Source of the DNA: Rhodobacterales bacterium
GTDB taxonomy: Bacteria > Pseudomonadota > Alphaproteobacteria > Rhodobacterales > Rhodobacteraceae
NCBI GenBank assembly: GCA_026400355.1
Contig: JAPLPE010000013.1
Coordinates: 1-64,000 of the forward strand
Direction: 5' to 3'
Length of the DNA stretch: 64,000 bases
The notes beneath the pieces are model-generated. The model made no database searches. It had not been told where the DNA came from and saw only the letters and a program-made list of their open reading frames with translations. Below are positions 8,487-17,091 of the stretch, piece by piece; position 1 is the first letter of the stretch; every line of letters begins with the position of its first letter. A program made the translations under genes and the position numbers.

Positions 8487-9454
8487 GGCCTTCGTCCTTT
8501 CATGGCCAGCATGCCGCCCAGCATCACTACGACGACCATGATCGTGCCTTCGACGATGGTCGTCACGTTGGGGTCAACCGACATGAGGGTCAGGTCCATC
8601 CGCACGAGACGGAGGATGAAGACGGCGACGATCGGGCCGATGATGCCGCCTTTGCCCCCCGAGAGCGCCACGCCGCCCAGCACGACGGCAGAGACGCTGG
8701 CCAGAAGGTAAGGGCCGGGGATGGGTTCACCGATCCCGGTGCTCATCGTCAAAGAGAGGCCGCCGAGGCCAGCGAGGACACCCGCGAGACTGTAGGCGAT
8801 GATGCGGGTGCGGCCGATGGGGACGCCGGAGCGGAAGGCTGCGACCGGGTCTCCGCCTACGGCATAGATCGAAAGGCCGAGTTTCGTGCGGTGCATGATG
8901 AACCAGAACGGGATCAGGCAGATCACGACGAAGACGAGCGATTTCGGGATGAAGGTGGCCCGTTCGGGCAGGCCGGGGATGGAGAGGCTGCCGAGGATCA
9001 GGTCGCGCAGCCATTGGGTTGCGGCGCCACTCGGGGTGTTGAGAATGAGGAGCGCCGTGCCTTCCCAGACGAAGAGCATGGCGAGGGTGACGACGATATC
9101 GGGGACGCGGGTCAGGACAACCATTGCGCCGTTGATCGCGCCCATGAGCGCACCCAAGGCGAGGACCAAGATGACGATGAGGACGGTTTCGCCGTCGCCC
9201 GCGCCGACCATGAGGCGCGCGGCGGTGACGCTGCAGACAGCCATCATGGCAGCGATGGAAAGATCGATGCCGCCTGCGATGACGACGATGGCCATGGCGG
9301 CGGTTGCAAAGGCGAAGGGAACCGAAGCGCGGCCGAGGGATTCGACGCCCGAAGCGCCGAAATCGGGCTGGATGATCTTGGTCGCGATCAGGAGAATGAT
9401 GAGCAGGACCAGAAGCCCCGCAACCCAGCCGTTGCGCTGGACAAGGCGCATCAT
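8483..9454 (-). CDS. sugar ABC transporter permease (RbsC type), second subunit
   Basis: 323 aa, polytopic, with the paired motifs IVVIAGGIDLSIAAMMA near residue 60 and VVLGGVALSGGKGGIIGP near residue 260. It is a paralogue of the downstream permease, so the channel is probably a heterodimer. Both gene ends show ATGA overlaps, with the ATPase gene upstream and the other permease downstream, indicating tightly coupled translation. The N-terminal hydrophobic helix (GLLVLLIILLIATKI) marks the first transmembrane segment. Confidence 0.9.
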   Translation of the reverse strand: MMRLVQRNGWVAGLLVLLIILLIATKIIQPDFGASGVESLGRASVPFAFATAAMAIVVIAGGIDLSIAAMMAVCSVTAARLMVGAGDGETVLIVILVLALGALMGAINGAMVVLTRVPDIVVTLAMLFVWEGTALLILNTPSGAATQWLRDLILGSLSIPGLPERATFIPKSLVFVVICLIPFWFIMHRTKLGLSIYAVGGDPVAAFRSGVPIGRTRIIAYSLAGVLAGLGGLSLTMSTGIGEPIPGPYLLASVSAVVLGGVALSGGKGGIIGPIVAVFILRLVRMDLTLMSVDPNVTTIVEGTIMVVVVMLGGMLAMKGRRP

Positions 9455-10944
9455 GCGGGCACCTTGGATGTCAGTCCATAGGCGGCGCGCATGAGGCGGG
9501 GTTCATCGGCGTCGGCGGCATCCATGATCTCGACCAGTTTGCCGTTGAAGATGACGGCGACGCGGTCGCAGGCCTGCGGGATTTCGGCGAGTTCGGAGGT
9601 GTAGAAGAGGATGGCGGCCCCCTGTTCGGCCATTTCGCGGACGAGTTGGTAGATCTGGCGTTTGGTCCGAACGTCGATGCCACGGGAGGGATCAAAGAGG
9701 AGAAGCGTGCCGACGCCCGAGGCGACCCAGCGGGCGATGGTGACTTTTTGCTGATTGCCGCCGGAGAGCCGGCGCACTTCGCCCTGGGCGCGCGTGTCGA
9801 TCTGGAGGCGTTCGATCGCAGCGGTGACGGTTTCCGCTTCGGACCGCATGGAGATGGAGCCCCAGTTGCAGATGCGTGCGAGCCTGGGGATGGCGATGTT
9901 TTCGCGGACCGAACGGGACATGAGTAGCGCGTCGGCGCGGTTGCCGGGGACAAGGCTGTGGCCTGCGGCGATGGCGTCGGCGGGGTGCCGGAAGGTGACG
10001 GGAGCGCCATCCACGGTGACGGTGCCGCCGCGTGCCCTGCGAAAGCCACCCAGCACGTCAAAGAGTTCGTCCTGCCCCTGCCCTTCCAGTGCGACGACGC
10101 CCAGCACCTCGCCCCCATGAAGTTCAAAGGAGACATCGGTGAGCCTGGACCCGGCGGCGAGGTTGCGCACGCCAAGCCGGGCGGGGCCGGTGGCGGTGGC
10201 GTGGGCGCGGTGGGTGGCGATGCGGGCGGGGGTGAGTTTGGCGCCGAGCATGAGTTCTACGACGCGTTCTTCGACACCCGGTTCGATGGGAAGGTCGCCC
10301 ACTGTGGCGCCGTCGCGCAGGACGGTGGCGCGGTCGCATAGCTGGGCGATTTCGGTGAAACGGTGGGAAATATAGATCACGGAACGGCCTGCATCTGCCT
10401 GTTCGCGGACGACGTTGAGCACCTTTTCCACAAGGTCGGAGGGCAATGCTGCGGTCATTTCGTCAAGGAGCAACACGTCAGGGCTGCTGGCAAGCGCGCG
10501 GGCGAGGTCGAGGATGCGGAGGGTGGCGAGGGGCAGATCGCCGGCCATTTCGTGCAGGTCAAGGTCTGTGATGCCGAGGGCCGCGACCCAGTGCAGGAAG
10601 GGCTCGACGGGCGTATCGCCCAAGCGCAGGTTCTGGGCCACGTCGAGATCGCGGATGAGCGAGGGTTCCTGATAGACGGGAACGAGACCCGCCTCGCGGG
10701 CGGCCCCCGGCGAGGAAAAGCTACGGTCAGTGCCGTTGATCTTGAGATGCCCGCCATCGGGGCGGAGCGCGCCGGTCAGGATCTTGACCAGTGTGGATTT
10801 GCCCGCGCCGTTGGCGCCCATCAGCGCCACCACCTGCCCCTTGGCCACGGTCAGAGACGCGTCGTTCAGGGCTGTTACCGCCCCGAAACGCTTGGCGATG
10901 CCCTGCGCGTCAAGGATCGGCAGATCCGTCTGTGTGTGCACCAT
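9451..10944 (-). CDS. sugar ABC transporter ATP-binding protein, duplicated NBD (RbsA type)
   Basis: 497 aa, two nucleotide-binding domains in tandem. The first has an intact Walker A (GANGAGKST) and Walker B (VLLLDEMTAAL), but its signature region reads LPLATLRILDLARAL instead of LSVGQQQ. The second has the degenerate P-loop usual for RbsA (ALEGQGQDE) and an intact LSGGNQQKV, but its Walker B reads LLFDPSRGIDV, which drops the Glu of LLDEPTRG. Only composite sites formed across the dimer could therefore hydrolyse ATP. It energises the two permeases encoded just downstream and follows the binding-protein gene after a 77-bp gap containing a strong stem-loop. Confidence 0.9.
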   Translation of the reverse strand: MVHTQTDLPILDAQGIAKRFGAVTALNDASLTVAKGQVVALMGANGAGKSTLVKILTGALRPDGGHLKINGTDRSFSSPGAAREAGLVPVYQEPSLIRDLDVAQNLRLGDTPVEPFLHWVAALGITDLDLHEMAGDLPLATLRILDLARALASSPDVLLLDEMTAALPSDLVEKVLNVVREQADAGRSVIYISHRFTEIAQLCDRATVLRDGATVGDLPIEPGVEERVVELMLGAKLTPARIATHRAHATATGPARLGVRNLAAGSRLTDVSFELHGGEVLGVVALEGQGQDELFDVLGGFRRARGGTVTVDGAPVTFRHPADAIAAGHSLVPGNRADALLMSRSVRENIAIPRLARICNWGSISMRSEAETVTAAIERLQIDTRAQGEVRRLSGGNQQKVTIARWVASGVGTLLLFDPSRGIDVRTKRQIYQLVREMAEQGAAILFYTSELAEIPQACDRVAVIFNGKLVEIMDAADADEPRLMRAAYGLTSKVPA

Positions 10945-10973
10945 AAAGTCCGTGCCTGCCCTGTCGTGACAAA

Positions 10974-11000
10974 CGGCCCCCGGCTTTGGACTGGGGGCCG
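10974..11000 (-). terminator. attenuating stem-loop between binding-protein and ATPase genes
   Basis: CGGCCCCC-loop of 11-CGGGGGCCG arrangement, on the minus strand directly after the binding-protein stop codon and before the ATPase gene. A strong hairpin at this point is typical of operons in which the periplasmic protein is made in excess: it blocks 3' decay or partly terminates. Function is inferred. Confidence 0.5.
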
Positions 11001-11021
11001 CTTTGGTTCAGCCCGGGAGCC

Positions 11022-12047
11022 TTATTCGCCCGGTCCCTTGCAGGCGATGATCTGGTCCATCGTGTAGGTGGTCCAGCCGGGGATCGAGACCGAGACCGGC
11101 CATTCGGGGTCAAGGTTCGGGTTCTGTCCGGCGGCGATCAGCGCCTTGCCTTCGTCCGAGTTGTTGGCCCAGAGCGCGGGCGTCACGAGGACAGTCTGGG
11201 CTTGAGGCATCTGGCCTTGCAGGATCTGCAGGGCAAGTGCAACACCGGCCCCGCCAACCGAACCAGGGTTCGTCACTGCGGCACCAACCAGACCTTCGAC
11301 GGAGGCAAGCTGACCCACGAAACCGGCGTTGTCGGCACCTACAATGGGGACGAGTGGCGCTTCAGATTCGACGAAGGCGTCAACGATCACGTTGTCGATG
11401 CCCGAGGTCCAGACTCCCTGAATTGGAATGCCCGAGGCGAGGATGTCGAGGATCTGCTGCTTGCCCTGATCCTGTTGCCAGCCGGTGAAGACTTCTTGCG
11501 CAACAGTGATATTGGGGTACTCGGCCAAGGCGCGCTTGAAGCCCACGTCACGGTCATTGTCGGCACCGGCACCGGCGGCACCGCGCATGTAGACGACAGC
11601 ACCCGTGCCGCCCATCGTTTCGAACAGCCATTTCGCGCCGACATAGGCGTATTCTTCCTGGTTGTTCGAGAGGATGTAGGCTGACGGCTCAGTTACAGCC
11701 TGGTCAACGGCCACGACGACGATGCCGGCATCCGTCGCTTCCTTGATCGCCGCGTTGATCCCGTCAGCGTTGGCGGGGTTCACGACGATGGCGTCAACGC
11801 CCGCCTGAATAAGGTTGCGGATATCCTCAAGCTGACCAGCCGCGTCGGTGTTGCGGTGGGCGATGTTGAGGCTGTCCACTAGACCGGAAGCCAGAGCCTC
11901 GGCCTTCATGGCGCAGACCATTTCTTCGCGCCAGCCGTTGCCCTGAACGGTGTTCGAAATGCCGATGGTGTATCCCTCGGCCGCCGCAGCGGTGCCGAGG
12001 CCAGATAGAAGGGCCGCCGCAGCGACACCCTGATACCAAGATTTCAT
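11022..12047 (-). CDS. periplasmic sugar-binding protein of ABC importer (RbsB type)
   Basis: 341 aa. A Sec signal peptide is visible (SGLGTAAAAEGY, cleavage near residue 23). The mature protein has the pentose/hexose periplasmic binding fold: YTIGISNTVQGNGWREEM, DIRNLIQAGVDAIVVNPANA, and a hinge near TSGIDNVIVDAF. It would deliver a sugar or sugar derivative to the permeases encoded downstream. GGGAGGAG lies 7 bp before the ATG, a strong ribosome site. The associated isomerase and dehydrogenase genes suggest a sugar or polyol whose catabolism starts with isomerisation or oxidation; the ligand itself cannot be deduced. Confidence 0.88.
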   Translation of the reverse strand: MKSWYQGVAAAALLSGLGTAAAAEGYTIGISNTVQGNGWREEMVCAMKAEALASGLVDSLNIAHRNTDAAGQLEDIRNLIQAGVDAIVVNPANADGINAAIKEATDAGIVVVAVDQAVTEPSAYILSNNQEEYAYVGAKWLFETMGGTGAVVYMRGAAGAGADNDRDVGFKRALAEYPNITVAQEVFTGWQQDQGKQQILDILASGIPIQGVWTSGIDNVIVDAFVESEAPLVPIVGADNAGFVGQLASVEGLVGAAVTNPGSVGGAGVALALQILQGQMPQAQTVLVTPALWANNSDEGKALIAAGQNPNLDPEWPVSVSIPGWTTYTMDQIIACKGPGE

Positions 12048-12099
12048 TGTAAACTCCTCCCAGATGACAATGTTGGTCGTTCCACTTTATCCTGCTTCC

Positions 12100-13014
12100 T
12101 CATTTAACAAAGGGGGCAAGCACGTCTCGGGCCAAAAGAAATCCGCGCTTTATGTTGGCGTCGGTTCCTTCGAAATTGCGGTCTTCGTGTTCGATGATGA
12201 CGGGGCCGTCATAGCCTGCGCGGTAAAGGCCGGAGAACACGCTGCCCCAGTCCAGATCGCCCAAGCCAGGCATCCGGGGCACCTGCCAGCCAATGCCGAC
12301 CGAGATGATGCCGTTTTCATACAGGCCGTCGCGGTCGATCATCAGGTCCTTGGCATGGACATGAACCATGCGGGGGCCGAATTCACCGATGAAACGGCCC
12401 ACGTCGATCATCTGCCAGACAAGGTGGCTGGGGTCGAAGTTCATGCCGACGCCGGGGCCCCAGTGTTCGAAGATGCGGCGCCAGATTTTCGGGTTGTAGG
12501 CGATGTTGTGCCCGCCCGGCCATTCGTCGCGGGAAAAGATCATCGGGCAGTTTTCAAAGGCGAGCGTGACGCCGTTGTCGGCTGCGTGGGCCACGATCTC
12601 GGGCCAGATTTCTTGCGCGCGGGTCCAGTTTTCGTCGAGCGACAGGGTGCGGTCGCCGCCGACGAAAGTGTTGACGACGGGGACGCCCATCAAGGCTGCG
12701 GCGGTGATGACCTTATTCAGGTGGCCGATGACCTGATCACGGTGGTCGGCATCGGTGTGGAGCGGGTTGGGGTAGTAGCCGAGGCCGGAGACGGTGACGC
12801 CCTTGGCGGCGAGTGCGCCCATGATCTCGGACGCCTGCGCGTTGGTCAGGCCGTCAACGTTGACGTGGGAGGTGCCTGCGTAGCGGCGTTTTTCGCCCGA
12901 GGCGGCGGGCCAGCAGGCGATTTCAATCGCGCCAAGGTTGACCGAGGCAGCCCATGCGGCGACATCCATCAGGTCGGTATCGCCGAACGGCGCGGTGAGA
13001 AGTCCGAGTTTCAT
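12100..13014 (-). CDS. sugar phosphate isomerase/epimerase family TIM-barrel protein
   Basis: 304 aa in the xylose-isomerase-like TIM barrel (AP_endonuc_2) family. Visible landmarks are MKLGLLTAPFGDTDL at the N-terminus, AFENCPM and MNFDPSHLVWQ in the metal-binding strands, and VHVHAKD and IIEHED, the Glu/Asp/His set that binds a divalent metal. It probably isomerises or epimerises a keto sugar, or dehydrates an inositol-type compound. The ATG at 13014 was chosen for the conserved MKLG start and the upstream AAAGGGGGAAC. It lies 17 bp after the dehydrogenase gene and upstream of the binding-protein gene in the same operon. Confidence 0.85.
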   Translation of the reverse strand: MKLGLLTAPFGDTDLMDVAAWAASVNLGAIEIACWPAASGEKRRYAGTSHVNVDGLTNAQASEIMGALAAKGVTVSGLGYYPNPLHTDADHRDQVIGHLNKVITAAALMGVPVVNTFVGGDRTLSLDENWTRAQEIWPEIVAHAADNGVTLAFENCPMIFSRDEWPGGHNIAYNPKIWRRIFEHWGPGVGMNFDPSHLVWQMIDVGRFIGEFGPRMVHVHAKDLMIDRDGLYENGIISVGIGWQVPRMPGLGDLDWGSVFSGLYRAGYDGPVIIEHEDRNFEGTDANIKRGFLLARDVLAPFVK

Positions 13015-13031
13015 CCTGTTCCCCCTTTGGC

Positions 13032-14180
13032 CTAGACTTCTACCCAAGCATCGGTCGCGGCACTTTTCAACACGGCGTCGCAGAACAGCATCTCGTAATG
13101 GCCGTCGTCGAAGGTGGCCCAGGTCGAAGTGGCCTGCCGCCCGCCTTTGGCGACGTCGCCATAGACCTGCCGGAAGTAGGCGTGGAACGTGTCGGCAAAG
13201 CCCTCGACATGGCCGCCGGGAAGGCTGGCGGCGGCCGTACCGGTGGCATTCATCAGGCCGGGGTCACGGAGCAGGATCTGGTTGGGGCCGTCGCGGTGAC
13301 CGATCCACATGTTGTCGGGCGTTTCGGCGCCCCATGCGGCCGAGGCTTTGGACCCGGCGATATCCCAGCCGAGCGTACCTTTGCGGCCGGGACTGACCTG
13401 ACTGGTCGTCACGACGCCTTTGGCACCGTTGGGGTAACGAAGCAGAATAAGTGCGGCGTCATCGGTGCGGATGGGCGTGGGGATCGTCGTACCGGAAGTG
13501 GTTTTCGAGAAGGTTTCGACGGGGCCCGCCGGTTTCTGGCGGGTCTTGATGAAGGTCGAGAGGTCGGCCATCACGGTCTTGGGCTTCATCCCGGTGATGA
13601 AACTCGTAAGGTCCACCCAATGTGTGCCGATATCGCTGACCGAACGGAGTGGGCCGCCTTCCTCGGGTTCGAGGCGCCAGTTCCAGTCGGTGTCCTTGGC
13701 AAGCCAGTCCTGCAGGAAGGTGCCGGTGACAAGGCGGATGTCGCCCAGTTCGCCTGCGTCGACCATGCCCCTGGCCTGCTGGTTCAGGGGGTAGAAGCGG
13801 GTGTTGTAGCAGACCGACGCGACCTTGCCGGGGGCCTTGGCGGCTGAGACCATCTGGACGGATTGGGCGGCGGTCATGGCGAGCGGCTTTTCGCAGATGA
13901 CATGCCGTCCGGCGGCGAGGATCTGCATGACCTGCGGGAAATGGGCCTGATTGGGCGAGGTGACGTGGACGACCTGGACCTTGGGATCGGCCAGCAGGTC
14001 TTCGAGTGAGGTATATGAATTGCCGACGCCAAGGGCTGCGGCGCGGTCGGCACCACGGACGGCGGAACTGCCCAGGACGCCTTCGATGCGTACGCCAAGG
14101 CGGCGAAGCGCGCCGATGTGGACGGTGCCGATGAAGCCGGTTCCGATGACAGCGGCGCCGATCTGGCTGAAATCAGTCAT
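13032..14180 (-). CDS. Gfo/Idh/MocA family oxidoreductase
   Basis: 382 aa. The N-terminal Rossmann fold has IGAAVIGTGFIGTVHIGALR, and the diagnostic (C)EKPLA motif appears as HVICEKPLAMT near residue 100. The C-terminal sheet domain carries SVSDIGTHWVDL, in the region of the catalytic Asp/His. These enzymes oxidise a sugar or cyclitol hydroxyl with NAD(P). The ATG at 14180 was picked because AGGGGAACGG precedes it and MTDFSQIG leads into the first strand; an upstream in-frame start adds 14 residues without support. It is the first gene of the sugar operon and is divergent from the YihS-like isomerase gene. Confidence 0.9.
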   Translation of the reverse strand: MTDFSQIGAAVIGTGFIGTVHIGALRRLGVRIEGVLGSSAVRGADRAAALGVGNSYTSLEDLLADPKVQVVHVTSPNQAHFPQVMQILAAGRHVICEKPLAMTAAQSVQMVSAAKAPGKVASVCYNTRFYPLNQQARGMVDAGELGDIRLVTGTFLQDWLAKDTDWNWRLEPEEGGPLRSVSDIGTHWVDLTSFITGMKPKTVMADLSTFIKTRQKPAGPVETFSKTTSGTTIPTPIRTDDAALILLRYPNGAKGVVTTSQVSPGRKGTLGWDIAGSKASAAWGAETPDNMWIGHRDGPNQILLRDPGLMNATGTAAASLPGGHVEGFADTFHAYFRQVYGDVAKGGRQATSTWATFDDGHYEMLFCDAVLKSAATDAWVEV

Positions 14181-14298
14181 TGATCCGTTCCCCTTCTGCT
14201 GTGCCTTGCGTGTCCCGGTCATTGGTCAGTATCGTTTTGCGACGGCGGTATCAGCACGTCCGCCCTTGACCCTTCTGTGATCTGCGATTCGCCGCAAG

Positions 14299-14330
14299 CA
14301 GATTTTCATTTTCTGTGATTTGAAAATCTG
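14299..14330. promoter_or_regulatory. inverted-repeat operator between divergent sugar genes
   Basis: A perfect 10-bp inverted repeat, CAGATTTTCA and TGAAAATCTG, with a 12-bp spacer, lies in the 308-bp gap between the Gfo/Idh/MocA gene and the YihS-like gene. A partial direct repeat, TTCTGTGAT(C/T)TG, occurs at 14273 and 14311. The AT-rich arms stand out in this GC-rich region. It is probably the binding site of a dimeric repressor serving both directions; no regulator gene for it is adjacent. Confidence 0.55.
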
Positions 14331-14488
14331 TGAACTGGTTTTCGGCTTGCTTTCCGGATGACTGATCTGAAGGACTCGGCTCTGTCAGGGGATCAGCGGG
14401 CTTGCAGGTCGGGGCCGGGACGGGCATTCAGATCAGGACAATGCGGGGTGCGAGACATGACCGCACCTCCCCCAGAAGGATGTCCGCA

Positions 14489-15742
14489 ATGACCGATACT
14501 TCGACCGCCTTCAGCGCGGGTGGCACGCCCTTTGCCATGCGCCCCTATCACCGCCGCTGGCTTCTCAACGAAGCGTCGCGGCTGTTTGATTTCTTTGGCG
14601 CGGCTTCGGTCAACTTTGGGGGCGGGTTCCATTCTCTGGCCGCCGACGGAAGCCCCCTGCCCAGCTTGCCGCGCGAATTGTTCGCGACCTGCCGCATGGT
14701 GCACTGCTTTGCGGCGGGGCTGGTTCTGGGCCATCCGGGGGCGGATGACATCGTGGACCACGGCATGACCTATCTGCGCAAGGCGCACCGGGATCAGACC
14801 CATGGCGGCTATGTCTGGGGGATCGACGATACTGGCGTCGTGCGGGGCGACAAGCTCGCCTATGGGCATGCCTTCGTATTGCTGGCAGCGGCATCGGCAG
14901 GAGAGGTAGGCCATCCGGACGCCAAGGCGCTGCATGACGATGTGTTCGAGGTGATCCGGAGCAAGTTCTGGGAGGCGTCCGCCGGGGCGATGCAGGACGA
15001 GTTCCGGCAGGATTGGTCCACCTTCTCGGATTATCGCGGTCAGAATTCCAACATGCATACGACCGAGGCGCTGATGGCGGCCAGTGAGGCCTGGGGCGAG
15101 ACGGAATGCCTGCGCATGGCCGAAAGCATCGCAGAGCGGATCATCAACCTGAACGCCCGTGAGGCGGGCTGGGTCGTGCCCGAACATTACCGGAGCGACT
15201 GGACTGTGGACCGTGATTATGCAGGTGATCCGATGTTCCGCCCGGCGGGGACGACACCGGGCCATGCGTTGGAGTGGAGCCGACTGCTGATCCAGCTCTG
15301 GCATCTGGGCGGTCAACGCCATGACTGGATGCCTGAGGCGGCGCGGGGGCTTTTCCTGACAGCGGTCACGAAGGGCTGGTCGGCCCCGCGTGGCGGGTTC
15401 CACTACACGCTCGGGTGGGACAGCAAGCCTGCCATGACCAACCGGTTCTGGTGGCCTGCAACTGAAGGGGCTGCGGCGGCGCATAGTCTGGGAGCCACTT
15501 TGGGCGATCCTGTGTTCGAGACGTGGTACAGGCGCATCTGGGGTGCGCTGCAACGCGATTTCATTGATCCGGCGCATGGTGGCTGGTGGGCCGAAGTGGA
15601 CGGCAACGGTCGGCCTTTGGAATCGGTCTTTGTGGGCAAACCCGACATCTACCACGCGCTCGGGGCATGCCTGATACCGCTGCTGCCGCCGAGCGGCGGG
15701 CTGCTCCACGGGTTGAAGGGGTTGGGACTCGGCCATCATTAG
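14489..15742 (+). CDS. YihS-like aldose-ketose isomerase (AGE superfamily)
   Basis: 417 aa, an (alpha/alpha)6-barrel protein of the N-acylglucosamine 2-epimerase superfamily. As far as I recall E. coli YihS (sulfoquinovose/mannose isomerase), it lines up along the whole chain, with shared landmarks at ATCRMVHCFA, VDHGM, YRGQNSNMH (His190), GTTPGHALEW (His259), FETWYRRIW and KPDIYHALG (His389); the three histidines fall where the family's catalytic ones do. The likely reaction is aldose-ketose isomerisation of a free hexose. The ATG at 14489 has AGAAGG upstream; the further in-frame start has none. Divergence from the sugar operon and the shared inverted repeat tie it to the imported sugar. 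Confidence 0.85.
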   Translation: MTDTSTAFSAGGTPFAMRPYHRRWLLNEASRLFDFFGAASVNFGGGFHSLAADGSPLPSLPRELFATCRMVHCFAAGLVLGHPGADDIVDHGMTYLRKAHRDQTHGGYVWGIDDTGVVRGDKLAYGHAFVLLAAASAGEVGHPDAKALHDDVFEVIRSKFWEASAGAMQDEFRQDWSTFSDYRGQNSNMHTTEALMAASEAWGETECLRMAESIAERIINLNAREAGWVVPEHYRSDWTVDRDYAGDPMFRPAGTTPGHALEWSRLLIQLWHLGGQRHDWMPEAARGLFLTAVTKGWSAPRGGFHYTLGWDSKPAMTNRFWWPATEGAAAAHSLGATLGDPVFETWYRRIWGALQRDFIDPAHGGWWAEVDGNGRPLESVFVGKPDIYHALGACLIPLLPPSGGLLHGLKGLGLGHH

Positions 15743-16105
15743 GTGTTTCTTGTGCCTGATCTTGTGACGAACGCCCGCCGTCTCGTCCGGATTTCCGGGT
15801 GCGGCGCAGTTTCCCTATCCTCAGCTTTCCCGAGCCGTTGTCCATGTTGATCTGATCACATTGCCCGTAGGTTTGATCATCAGGTCGCGGAATGCAGAAC
15901 TGGCGCAAAGCGTTGTTCTGATCACTCCGCAGGCGTTTTCCCTGCTTTCCAACCTTGCGAGCCTGAACAAGGCAATGTCCTGACCGTCACCCACCGGATT
16001 TTCCTTGCGCTTCCCTGACCAGCCCCCCTTCTGATGCGCATGGCGATGCAGCAACAGACGCGCTTTGACATTGCTTGTTCTTGCCCCTTCGCGAAGGACG
16101 ATACG
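15743..16105. promoter_or_regulatory. intergenic region with three TGATCA sites upstream of the split oxygenase genes
   Basis: The 363-bp gap before the Rieske-type operon contains three copies of the palindrome TGATCA, at 15853-15858, 15874-15879 and 15919-15924. The intervals are 21 and 45 bp, close to two and four helical turns. Neighbouring bases are partly shared (TTGATC, TCTGATCAC). This may be an operator array for a regulator encoded elsewhere. No gene was recognised in the gap. Confidence 0.45.
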
Positions 16106-17002
16106 ATGACCGAACGCCGTTGCACAGACCCTGTGATCCTGAACCAGTGGCATCCGCTTCATCCGGCGGACCAGATGGAAGCAACCAGAGTTACCCGGAC
16201 CATCCTGCTGGAGGAGCCGCTTTGCCACGCCCTTGACGCAAACGGCGCGCCGCTGGTCTGGCCTTCCGCCGGCTCTGCGCCCCGGCTTGACGGCTCACAG
16301 CCTTCGCCGCTGCCTGCCAGGCTCGCCTATGGTTTCCTGTGGGCGTGCCTTGGCACGCCTCCTGACGATCTTTTCCCTTTTCCCGAAACCGCCGAACCCG
16401 ACCGCAGGAACCTTGCCACGGGCACATTCGGCGTCCATGTCTCGGCCGGACGGGCGATCGAGAACTTTCTTGACATGGGCCATTTTCCCTTTGTTCACAC
16501 GGGGATCCTGGGTGAGGAACCTCATACCGAGGTCAAGGAATATGATGTGGAAATCGCCTCCACGCGGGACGAGGTCCTTGCGACGCGATGCCGCTTCTAT
16601 CAGCCCAAGGCCGCTGCGTCCTCGACCTCGGGGGCCGAAGTCGAATACATCTACCGCGTACCCCACATCAACTGTGCGATCCTCTACAAATCGAGCCCCA
16701 ATGACCTTGAAAGGCGCGACGCCATTGCACTGTTTGTGCAGCCTGTCGGTCCTGAACAGGTCATCGCCCATACCTTCATGAGCGTTCTTGACAACGACAG
16801 CAGCGATACCGGTATCCGCCTGTTCCAGCAGACGATTTTTGGTCAGGACAAACCGATCCTTGAAAACCAGTTCCCCCGCCGCCTGCCCCTTGCCCCTCGC
16901 GCCGAAACGCCGATCCGGGCTGACAAATCTTCTATCGCCTATCGCCGCTGGCTTTCGTCCAAAGGGCTGACCTATGGGGTTATCCCTGCTGTCGCCGAAT
17001 AA
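16106..17002 (+). CDS. Rieske-type oxygenase catalytic subunit lacking the Rieske domain (NdmC-like)
   Basis: 298 aa. It contains the mononuclear-iron catalytic domain of Rieske oxygenases: Glu119-Asp123-His126-His131 in ENFLDMGHFPFVH, and a late Asp in FGQDKPILENQ that fits the third iron ligand. The first 100 residues hold no CxH...CxxH pair, so there is no [2Fe-2S] Rieske cluster in this chain, and the protein is about 50 residues short of a VanA-type subunit. The next gene supplies a Rieske domain in trans. This is the arrangement of NdmC in the bacterial 7-methylxanthine demethylase. The ATG at 16106 follows GAAGGA at 8 bp. The substrate is unknown, probably an N- or O-methyl compound. 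Confidence 0.85.
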   Translation: MTERRCTDPVILNQWHPLHPADQMEATRVTRTILLEEPLCHALDANGAPLVWPSAGSAPRLDGSQPSPLPARLAYGFLWACLGTPPDDLFPFPETAEPDRRNLATGTFGVHVSAGRAIENFLDMGHFPFVHTGILGEEPHTEVKEYDVEIASTRDEVLATRCRFYQPKAAASSTSGAEVEYIYRVPHINCAILYKSSPNDLERRDAIALFVQPVGPEQVIAHTFMSVLDNDSSDTGIRLFQQTIFGQDKPILENQFPRRLPLAPRAETPIRADKSSIAYRRWLSSKGLTYGVIPAVAE

Positions 17003-17091
17003 CAGTCCGGACGCTCGCGCGGACGCGCAACCCGCGAGCGAAGGCCAGCCAGCGCACCTCCTTCTTCTGCCCAAACTACAGGGTCCGCCCC

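Noticed and set aside
7524-8711. Open frame of 395 codons, Asp/Gly/Glu-rich, opposite the permease genes
   Set aside because: Typical antisense composition of hydrophobic membrane genes; no motif.
14393-15739. Open frame of 448 codons opposite the YihS-like gene
   Set aside because: Shadow reading; the plus-strand gene has full family similarity and a ribosome site.
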